NCBI GenBank assembly: GCA_013152945.1 | Contig: JAADFL010000212.1 | Span: 1 to 64,000 of the forward strand | Length of the DNA: 64,000 nt | DNA from: Deltaproteobacteria bacterium | GTDB lineage: Bacteria; Myxococcota_A; JAADFL01 | Direction of reading: 5' to 3' | In this document: positions 17,245 to 23,580 of the stretch, in pieces | Layout: every line of letters begins with the position of its first letter | Position numbering within the stretch: the first letter of the stretch is position 1 | Notes under the pieces: generated by a model | Databases searched by the model: none | Seen by the model: only the letters and a program-made list of their open reading frames with translations | What the model was told of the DNA's origin: nothing | Position numbers and translations under genes: made by a program

Positions 17245-18345
17245 ATGGCGAGTTGCTGGGCAATCATTTTTCTGGTGTGTGCGGCGGTCCCTCCCACGGG
17301 CCAGGATGAGTCCGGAACCAGGGCCTACTACAAGGCAGTGGGAAGCCAAAGAGCAGGTAAATTTAAACAAGCCCTCGATGCACTGGACGCTCTGGCCCGG
17401 GAACATCCGGAAGACCGGTTTGCGGATGACGCGCTTTTCAGGGGAGCCCAAATATGCGAGCAGGATCTGCTGGACCTGGACTGCGCCTTGAAGAGGTACA
17501 AGAAAATAATTGATTCGTATCAAAGGAGCAGGCTCTTGATCAGGGCCAGGAAGCGTTACAAGTACTTGTCTGAAAACCGTTCTTGTGGAGACAAGCTCTT
17601 GTTGGAATTCGAAAAGATAATCCGGACAACCCCGCTGTCCGACCCGCAAAGGACCAAGGCGGGTATGTCGGGAATGCAAAAGATTTTAAGGGATCATCCA
17701 ACGTTTCCACAGAGAAAAAGGGCCGAATACTGGCTGGCAGAGGCGGATTTCCACTTAGACCATGAAAAGAAGGCGATCGAGAGGCTGAATAAACTGACAA
17801 GAGCAGGGGGAGAATGGTCGGTCCGTGCCAAGTTGAGACTGGCAGATTTATGGATGGCCCGGCGGGAATATGCAAAGGCATTGAGAGAATATGAAGACCT
17901 GGGTAAGTCAACACTGGGCCTTGCAAAGCGGGCCAGGCTTTTCCTGTGGGAGAAACGAAGTGCCATGTTCGGTCTTTTGACATATGTCCTGCTTCTTATG
18001 GCATTGTCGCTATGGATTATCCGGGCTGACAAAGGAACGGGGAAGTTGTGGCCCATGCCGCAGGAATTCACCTTTCTTTTGCCCCTGGGCCTGCTAATCG
18101 TAATGATGGCCATCTCTGCTTCGAGGCTTCTCTGGATGCCGATATCCATCATCGTATTTGCCGGGCTGTTCAGCTTATACCTTTCGGGCGCGGCATTCAG
18201 GGCAAAGGCGCCGGGAATAAAATCCATTGTCGTGTTTTCTTTACTTGGCCTGGGCGGGTGTTTCGGCCTGGTCTTCTTTGTCCTGTATCACTTCCAGCTC
18301 TTGAGTTCAGTCGTTCATACCTGGATATTCGGAGTCAACGGATGA
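17245..18345 (+). CDS. TPR-repeat protein with C-terminal membrane helices
   Basis: 366 aa. A short hydrophobic N-terminus (signal-peptide-like, residues 1-20) is followed by TPR-like repeats (about 25-225, e.g. GKFKQALDALDALAREHPED and REYAKALREYEDLGK). About four membrane helices fill the C-terminal 125 residues (from ~241). The TPR part would lie outside the cytoplasm if the N-terminus is a cleaved signal. The stop overlaps the start of the 67-aa gene by ATGA, and that gene is coupled to a radical SAM enzyme, so the three probably act together. No family recognised beyond TPR; a scaffold or export role for the small protein is a guess. Confidence 0.7.
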   Translation: MASCWAIIFLVCAAVPPTGQDESGTRAYYKAVGSQRAGKFKQALDALDALAREHPEDRFADDALFRGAQICEQDLLDLDCALKRYKKIIDSYQRSRLLIRARKRYKYLSENRSCGDKLLLEFEKIIRTTPLSDPQRTKAGMSGMQKILRDHPTFPQRKRAEYWLAEADFHLDHEKKAIERLNKLTRAGGEWSVRAKLRLADLWMARREYAKALREYEDLGKSTLGLAKRARLFLWEKRSAMFGLLTYVLLLMALSLWIIRADKGTGKLWPMPQEFTFLLPLGLLIVMMAISASRLLWMPISIIVFAGLFSLYLSGAAFRAKAPGIKSIVVFSLLGLGGCFGLVFFVLYHFQLLSSVVHTWIFGVNG

Positions 18346-18545
18346 GACAAAAAAAAGAAAAAACAAGATTTTCACACATCCTATCATTAAAGACAGGGTT
18401 GAACCCAAACTCGAGCTCTCTGGGAGCCAATACCACGTGGCTGTTGGTATGGTCGTCGGCATTGGCGATTTTCGGTCCCGTATTGAGCCTGGCAATTAGA
18501 GGAATTGCAGCCGTACGCAAGAAAGACAAGCCGGGAAACACCTGA
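18342..18545 (+). CDS. 67-aa small protein, candidate substrate of the radical SAM enzyme
   Basis: Small gene coupled on both sides: ATGA with the TPR-membrane protein and TGATG with the radical SAM/SPASM gene. The N-terminal half is polar and basic (MRQKKEKTR...) with an Asn/Ser/Thr-rich patch, LNPNSSSLGANTTW, at residues 20-33. Residues ~33-57 are a hydrophobic stretch like a membrane helix, and the tail is basic (RKKDKPGNT). No Cys. Size and position fit a RiPP precursor whose Asn/Ser/Thr/Trp patch could be modified; equally it could be a small membrane subunit. I recognise no named family. Confidence 0.68.
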   Translation: MRQKKEKTRFSHILSLKTGLNPNSSSLGANTTWLLVWSSALAIFGPVLSLAIRGIAAVRKKDKPGNT

Positions 18546-19765
18546 TGGATTTCAGGCCGGAACATTTCGGCGGACTGCTCCACCTGGCGCATCCCAGGTT
18601 GTTGCTCTGGCTGGATGAGAATCTGGCATCTGTTTTCAAGCAGGACCCGGGGCAGGATGTTTGCCGGCATACGGAATTGACAGAGGGCGGCCCATCTCAA
18701 AGAGAAAGTTTACTTGGCGCTCCCATCGAAGTGCACATGAACCTCTCCGAAAGGTGCTGGACGGGATGCAGCCATTGCTATGTAGATGCAACACCAAGCG
18801 GGCCGGTAATGAATCCTGCACGCGCATGCCGCTTGCTCGACCTCATGGCGGATGCACGAGTATTCCATGTAGCCCTGGGAGGAGGAGAACCCCTGGACTA
18901 TCCCGCGCTCCTGGAGGTGGCGCATCATGCCAGGAAGAGAGGAATCGTGCCCAATCTTACGACCAGCGGAACAGGTCTGAACGAAAAAACGGCATTTCGA
19001 CTTACAAGGGTGTTCGGCCAGATCAATGTGAGCTTGGATGTGCCGCCCGGACAGGGTGATTCGTTCAGGAGTGACTTGCATGTTGCCGAACAGTCCCTTG
19101 TAATGTTGAGGAAATATTCGAAAAACGTTGGAATAAACATGGTGTTGTCCAGGAAGACTTTCAGGCAACTGAACAAGATCATTGCACTTGCCTCAAAACT
19201 TGGGCTTGGCGAGGTGGAACTGCTGCGATTGAAACCCGGCGGCAGGGCTTCCTCAATTTACGAAAAAGAGCGAATTACCGCAAGCCAGGGCATTGAGCTT
19301 TTGCCGAGGGTTCTTTCCCTGGCTATCAAGTACAGGACCGCGATTCGAATGGATTGTTCCCTGGCCCCTTTTATCTATTACCACAGGCCCAATCTTGACG
19401 TGCTGTCATTTTTCAATATCCGGGGCTGTGAGGCGGGAAACATGTTGGCGGGTGTCGATGCCTCTGGAAATTTAAAGGCATGCTCATTTTCGCCGTGGAT
19501 CGAGGGACCGGCCGAGCACATGCTCGATTTTTTCGGCAACAAGGGGGCGTTCACAATTTTCAATGAATTGGAGCAGACCCTCGGCGAACCTTGCGCCTCG
19601 TGTGATTACCTCGAACTCTGCCGGGGCGGTTGCAGGGCTGTTGCGTACTTTCTGACAGGTCAGGCATCTTCGCCGGACCCGGAATGCCCGGTTGTGCTTG
19701 GATTACCTTCTCCATATGTTTCCTTGAAGACAGCTATGATCTCCTGGATAGGAAGGTCTGAATAG
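18545..19765 (+). CDS. Radical SAM/SPASM domain protein (RiPP-maturase type)
   Basis: 406 aa. The radical SAM [4Fe-4S] motif is Cys71-X3-Cys75-X2-Cys78 (CWTGCSHC). The SPASM pattern is complete: Cys295-X12-Gly-X4-Cys313, then Cys350-X2-Cys353-X5-Cys359-X3-Cys363, then Cys381, i.e. two auxiliary clusters. The N-terminus FRPEHFGGLL resembles the RPExxGG opening of peptide-modifying radical SAM proteins. SPASM enzymes commonly modify ribosomal peptides or act as anaerobic sulfatase maturases; the small gene directly upstream makes a peptide substrate plausible. The start codon overlaps the stop of the 67-aa gene. The last 106 bp overlap the 3' end of the oppositely oriented transglutaminase-like gene. 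Confidence 0.9.
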   Translation: MDFRPEHFGGLLHLAHPRLLLWLDENLASVFKQDPGQDVCRHTELTEGGPSQRESLLGAPIEVHMNLSERCWTGCSHCYVDATPSGPVMNPARACRLLDLMADARVFHVALGGGEPLDYPALLEVAHHARKRGIVPNLTTSGTGLNEKTAFRLTRVFGQINVSLDVPPGQGDSFRSDLHVAEQSLVMLRKYSKNVGINMVLSRKTFRQLNKIIALASKLGLGEVELLRLKPGGRASSIYEKERITASQGIELLPRVLSLAIKYRTAIRMDCSLAPFIYYHRPNLDVLSFFNIRGCEAGNMLAGVDASGNLKACSFSPWIEGPAEHMLDFFGNKGAFTIFNELEQTLGEPCASCDYLELCRGGCRAVAYFLTGQASSPDPECPVVLGLPSPYVSLKTAMISWIGRSE

Positions 19766-20337
19766 ACTCCGCGGTAATTGACGTATTCAATATGCGGCTG
19801 GCCGTACGGATCGACGGGGTGAAACACTGCATCGTGTTCACCATCCAATTCCACGAGCAATGCCCCTGCTTTCCGGGCTGTTTCTCTGTCAAATGCCGGT
19901 GTAGCCTTGATCCATTTATTCTTGATCCAAAATTCAACATAACCATGAAACACGAACAGATTGGTTCCCATTATTTCCAACAAGGCCGCCGGTGTCTTGT
20001 GATTTCTGACATCGGCAAATCCGAGCCTCGTAGGTATTCCTGCGGCCCTGCCGAGGGCTGCAAGCAGTACGGCTTTTTGAACACAGTATCCCTTCCTGTT
20101 TTTCAACACCATCGTGGCTCTGTACATTTCCGGCGGATCCATGGCACAGTATGGATCATACTTGATATGGTCACGAACGAATTCGAACAGGGCAATGGCC
20201 TTTTTTACGGCATCGAGGCCGGAAAAGCCAGAAGCGATCTTGACAATCTGTTTCGCCCTGCTCTCAATGTAATGTGTTGATTTCAGGTAATCCGCAGGTG
20301 GACTATCCTTGCCGGACATTACTACCGGGTCACTCAT
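19660..20337 (-). CDS. Transglutaminase-like cysteine protease-fold protein
   Basis: 225 aa. The transglutaminase-like core is recognisable: catalytic Cys in [19 protein letters not shown], His in [11 protein letters not shown] and Asp in ATPAFD, preceded by [11 protein letters not shown]. There is no signal peptide or membrane segment, so it is predicted cytoplasmic. Bacterial members are mostly proteases or amidases of unknown substrate. The ATG at 20337 overlaps the dnaJ stop, giving a dnaJ-transglutaminase operon. It converges with, and overlaps by 106 bp, the radical SAM gene. A functional link to the radical SAM cassette (for example peptide trimming) is possible but unsupported by operon structure. 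Confidence 0.85.
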   Translation of the reverse strand: MSDPVVMSGKDSPPADYLKSTHYIESRAKQIVKIASGFSGLDAVKKAIALFEFVRDHIKYDPYCAMDPPEMYRATMVLKNRKGYCVQKAVLLAALGRAAGIPTRLGFADVRNHKTPAALLEIMGTNLFVFHGYVEFWIKNKWIKATPAFDRETARKAGALLVELDGEHDAVFHPVDPYGQPHIEYVNYRGVYSDLPIQEIIAVFKETYGEGNPSTTGHSGSGEDA

Positions 20338-21460
20338 CACCCTGGGCCTCTATTTTGTCCTTGATTTTTTGGAAAAAGCCTTTTTTCTTTGCTGAAACTT
20401 CGATACCGGCATCTTTTGCGTACTCCCTCAACAATTCTTCCTCATGCTTGGAAAGCGACCTGGGTATGGCTACATTCAGCTCGACAACCAGGTTTCCCCT
20501 GCCGTACCCCCTTATGAAGGGGATGCCGGCCCCTTCCATGACCAGCTTTGCACCCGGCTGGGTCCCGGGTTCGATATCCAGTTCCTTGTCTCCTTCAAGC
20601 GTTGGAACAATGATTGTGGTGCCAAGTATTGCCTGGATAAAAGATATTTCTTTTTCCACGAAGAGGTCGTTTCCTTCACGGCGCCACCGGTTGTCTGGTT
20701 TTACTGTAATAAAAACGTACAGGTCTCCCGGCCGGCCGCCGTTCTCACCTGCCTCTCCCTCACCTGTCAGTCTCAACCTTACGCCTGAATCCACTCCTCC
20801 GGGTATCTTTACCGAAACGATCTTTGGTTCTTCCACCCGCCCCGAACCATTGCAGTTCTTGCATGGATTCTGCACCACTGTGCCGGTGCCGTGACACCTG
20901 GGACAAGTCCTTTGCAAGGTGAAGAATCCCTGCTGTTGCACTACAGCACCGGTGCCGTGGCAAGTAGGGCAAACAATTGGCCGCGTACCGGCTTCGGCGC
21001 CGGTGCCATCACAAGAAGGGCATTCGACCATTTTCGTGACTTCAATATCTTTTTCACATCCAAAGACAGCTTCTTCGAACTCCAGGGTCAGGTCATAGCG
21101 AAGGTCGGATCCGCGCAATCCCTGCCTTGCACGGCTGCCTGAAAATCCAAAAGGAGAGCCACCGAAGATCTCGGAAAAGATGTCTCCAAAATGGGAAAAA
21201 ATGTCCTCCATTCCGGAAAAACCGGAAAACCCCGAGCCCTTGAGCCCTTCATGTCCATATCGATCGTAGATTGCCCTTTTTTCCGGGTCTGACAGGACCT
21301 CGTATGCCTCGGAAGCCTCTTTGAACATCTCTTCCGCTTCCTTGTTTCCAGGATTACGGTCTGGATGGTATTTCAAGGCAAGCCTGCGGTATGCCTTTTT
21401 TATTTCCCGTGCTGATGCATTTCTCTGAACATTGAGTATTTCGTAATAGTCTCGTTTCAA
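20330..21460 (-). CDS. dnaJ: Chaperone protein DnaJ
   Basis: 376 aa, full-length type I J-protein. J domain with His32-Pro33-Asp34, a Gly/Phe-rich linker ([19 protein letters not shown]), four CXXCXGXG zinc motifs ([32 protein letters not shown]) and the C-terminal substrate-binding domains. It stimulates DnaK ATPase and delivers unfolded clients. GGAGGT lies about 9 bp before the ATG. No dnaK or grpE is nearby. Co-transcribed with the downstream transglutaminase-like gene. Confidence 0.97.
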   Translation of the reverse strand: MKRDYYEILNVQRNASAREIKKAYRRLALKYHPDRNPGNKEAEEMFKEASEAYEVLSDPEKRAIYDRYGHEGLKGSGFSGFSGMEDIFSHFGDIFSEIFGGSPFGFSGSRARQGLRGSDLRYDLTLEFEEAVFGCEKDIEVTKMVECPSCDGTGAEAGTRPIVCPTCHGTGAVVQQQGFFTLQRTCPRCHGTGTVVQNPCKNCNGSGRVEEPKIVSVKIPGGVDSGVRLRLTGEGEAGENGGRPGDLYVFITVKPDNRWRREGNDLFVEKEISFIQAILGTTIIVPTLEGDKELDIEPGTQPGAKLVMEGAGIPFIRGYGRGNLVVELNVAIPRSLSKHEEELLREYAKDAGIEVSAKKKGFFQKIKDKIEAQGDE

Positions 21461-21507
21461 CTCAAATGACCTCCAAGAACGGTGATGCTCCCTCAGCGAC
21501 TTTCAAG

Positions 21508-21523
21508 TGTCAATATGCTGACA
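21508..21523. promoter_or_regulatory. Candidate operator in dnaJ upstream region
   Basis: Perfect inverted repeat TGTCA-atatgc-TGACA. It is embedded in two direct copies of CAAGTGT at 21504-21510 and 21522-21528. It lies about 50-60 bp upstream of the dnaJ start, where a repressor or activator could act. The binding protein is not identifiable. Confidence 0.3.
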
Positions 21524-21657
21524 AGTGTTAAAAAGCTCACGATCTGAAATGATCTCAAGGATAACCGTTTTGATTTTTTTTCGAGATCGATGAAACGGGA
21601 CTGAAAAAAAGATGATGGGAAAATATTGTGGTCCAAAATCCACACTTACGTAATTTC

Positions 21658-21687
21658 TTGACGCTCAACCATCCTTGCCAATATAAT
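21658..21687 (+). promoter_or_regulatory. Sigma-70 promoter of the TolQ/TolR/TPR gene train
   Basis: TTGACG at 21658-21663 (5 of 6), 18-bp spacer, perfect TATAAT at 21682-21687. It is the best -10 in the window and points toward the ATG at 21822. Given the close spacing of the next ten genes, it may drive the whole train. Confidence 0.6.
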
Positions 21688-21821
21688 CTGTATCCCGTAT
21701 GGAAAGGAAAAGATGATCTTTTGTATTGAAGGTCGGTCTGGTAGCATCTTCGGTATCTGGTGGAGATTAGTGCGTTGAAGTTGGATGCCTGATTGCTACA
21801 GATCTTGTTGAGGAGATTACG

Positions 21822-22469
21822 ATGGAGTTTCTAGCAAAGTTTAATCCTTTTACGATGGGTGGGATCTGGATGTTCCTGATACTGCTCGTGTCTGTCTATA
21901 CCTTCACACTGATTGTGGAGCGAATGTATACCTTATGGTTTCGATACAAGATATCAGCCAACCAGGTGTTGAATCAGATTCTTTCCTTTGTGGATGCAAA
22001 CAATTACAGCAGGGCCATAGAGGTATGCAATGCAAGGCAGAACCATCCTCTTGCCGTGGTGTTGAAAGCGGGTTTAATGAAAGCCAACAAGAATGACATA
22101 GAGGTAAAGCGGGCGCTTGAGCAGGCCATGCTGAAGGCTGAAGCACAGATCCAAAAACGCACGCCCTACCTGGCTACCCTGGCCAATGTAGCAACCCTGC
22201 TGGGGTTGCTGGGTACTATTTTTGGACTGATAATGGCATTCGAAGGCGTCGAGATGGCTTCGGCTGCAAAGAAGCAAGAGGTACTGGCGCGAGGCATTTC
22301 AGTTGCAATGGGAACCACGGCATTCGGCCTGATCGTGGCCATTCCGACGACAATTGCGCATGCCATAATAACGGCGCGTCAGAATTCGATCATTACAACT
22401 ATCGAGGATGCCGCCATGACCCTGTTCAGCTATATATCTTCAAAGAACAGGAAAGCGGCGAGACATTGA
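21822..22469 (+). CDS. MotA/TolQ/ExbB proton channel family protein (AglR-like)
   Basis: 215 aa with three membrane helices (about residues 17-37, 120-145 and 160-185) and the conserved TolQ/ExbB core LATLANVATLLGLLGTIFGL. This subunit forms the stator pentamer of proton-driven motors with TolR/ExbD. The next two genes are TolR-like and the fourth has a TonB-like C-terminus, the composition of the Agl motor in Myxococcus or of Exb-Ton systems. GAGGAG lies before the ATG. First gene of the train; assigning it to a gliding-type rather than an import motor rests on the downstream TPR and barrel genes. Confidence 0.93.
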   Translation: MEFLAKFNPFTMGGIWMFLILLVSVYTFTLIVERMYTLWFRYKISANQVLNQILSFVDANNYSRAIEVCNARQNHPLAVVLKAGLMKANKNDIEVKRALEQAMLKAEAQIQKRTPYLATLANVATLLGLLGTIFGLIMAFEGVEMASAAKKQEVLARGISVAMGTTAFGLIVAIPTTIAHAIITARQNSIITTIEDAAMTLFSYISSKNRKAARH

Positions 22470-22510
22470 ATATTGAAGTCGATGCTTGGGATTAGAAAGA
22501 GGTTTTTATA

Positions 22511-23026
22511 ATGAAATCCAAAGGGAAGACGAAGGAGGAACCGGTCGATCTCAATATGGTTCCCATCATGAACCTTTTTCTCGCAATGATTCCCTTTTTG
22601 CTTATGTGTGCGGCTTTCTTTCAGGTCTCTGTGATAAATGCTTCTGTTCCGGCCTTGTCCGAGGGCGGCGATTCATCCCAAGAGCCGAAGAAAGAGCTGC
22701 AAAAGGTTACAGTAAATGTACAGATAACCAATTCAGGCTTCGGAATATCAGCGACCGGCGACCAACCTGATGCAGAACTCAAGGCCTTGGGTGGGGTGAT
22801 CCCCAAGAATGGCGGTAAATATGATTTCGAGAAATTGGCCCAAAAAATGAAAAGCATAAAGGACAAGTACAGAAAGAGTGATACTGTCATTCTCCTGCCT
22901 GACAAGGGAATACTTTATGATACTTTGGTTAAAACCATGGATGCTACAAGAGAAAGGATATTGGACAAGAAGCTTGATACAAGGGAATACCTTTTTACAA
23001 ATGCAGTGGTTTCGTCCATTTTGTAG
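22511..23026 (+). CDS. ExbD/TolR-like protein, membrane Asp replaced by Asn
   Basis: 171 aa with one N-terminal helix (about residues 18-40) and a periplasmic ExbD/TolR domain. The conserved proton-carrying Asp expected after the Pro of the helix start is Asn21 here (VPIMNLFLAMIPFLL, codon AAC at 22571-22573), whereas the next gene has Asp at the same position. If the two form a heterodimer inside the TolQ-like pentamer, only one chain could be protonated in the usual way. AAAGAGG lies 8 bp before the ATG. Comparable to one of the two TolR homologues AglQ/AglS; which one cannot be told. Confidence 0.88.
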   Translation: MKSKGKTKEEPVDLNMVPIMNLFLAMIPFLLMCAAFFQVSVINASVPALSEGGDSSQEPKKELQKVTVNVQITNSGFGISATGDQPDAELKALGGVIPKNGGKYDFEKLAQKMKSIKDKYRKSDTVILLPDKGILYDTLVKTMDATRERILDKKLDTREYLFTNAVVSSIL

Positions 23027-23072
23027 GGAAAACTGAAGGCAAGGGAAAGAATCCGGAAGGGATAAATAAAGC

Positions 23073-23558
23073 ATGTCGAGGAAGAGGACCAAAGAAGTAG
23101 AGGTCATGTCCTTGAATCTGACATCGATGATGGACATGTTTACGATAATATTGGTCTTCCTGATTTTCAGCTTTTCCAGCCAGGACCAAAATTTAAAATT
23201 GGACGGGGATCTCACTCTACCCGAGTCGATAGCCGGGCTCGATTTCAAGTGGGCGATAAATGTCAATATAACGCCTACAGAACTCAAGGTTGAGGGCAAT
23301 CCGATAGCAAAAGTGAGAAACGGTAAGATATCAGGAGTAAAGATAGACAAAGATAAGAAAAGAATACTTCCTCTTTACAACCTGTTGAAAAAATACAAAG
23401 AAATAGAAAACCGGGAGAAGGTCAACCCAACTGAAGACGAGACAGTAATAGCCTTCCAGGCCGATAAGAATTTGCCTTTTCAGTTGATAGATTTGGTTAT
23501 GAAGACAGCGGCTCAGGCCGGTTATCCTAATTTTCGTTTTGTGGTCCTGAAAAAGTAG
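23073..23558 (+). CDS. ExbD/TolR-like motor protein with conserved Asp21
   Basis: 161 aa with one membrane helix (about residues 20-40) and a periplasmic ExbD-type domain. Asp21 in SMMDMFTIILVFLI is the conserved residue that couples proton flow to movement. AAGGGA lies upstream of the ATG. Paralog of the preceding gene; together with the TolQ-like protein they should make one motor. The periplasmic domain is poorly conserved between the two, suggesting different contacts. Confidence 0.92.
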   Translation: MSRKRTKEVEVMSLNLTSMMDMFTIILVFLIFSFSSQDQNLKLDGDLTLPESIAGLDFKWAINVNITPTELKVEGNPIAKVRNGKISGVKIDKDKKRILPLYNLLKKYKEIENREKVNPTEDETVIAFQADKNLPFQLIDLVMKTAAQAGYPNFRFVVLKK

Positions 23559-23580
23559 CAGGAAAGATCGAGGAGAAGGC

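Larger units (their letters stand above)
21461..21821. other. 361-bp divergent intergenic region dnaJ / TolQ-train
   Basis: Longest gene-free stretch in the window. It contains the dnaJ ribosome-binding site at its left end, a TGTCA/TGACA inverted repeat at 21508-21523, a strong-looking sigma-70 promoter at 21658-21687 for the rightward gene train, and GAGGAG before the ATG at 21822. I see no CIRCE element, no sigma-32-like CTTGAA/CCCCAT pair with correct spacing, no tRNA and no obvious small-RNA hairpin with a T-run. About 135 nt separate the -10 from the start codon, leaving a long untranslated leader. Confidence 0.6.

Noticed and set aside
21461-21540. CIRCE or sigma-32 promoter in front of dnaJ
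   Set aside because: The TGTCA/TGACA palindrome does not match TTAGCACTC-N9-GAGTGCTAA, and no correctly spaced sigma-32 boxes are seen.
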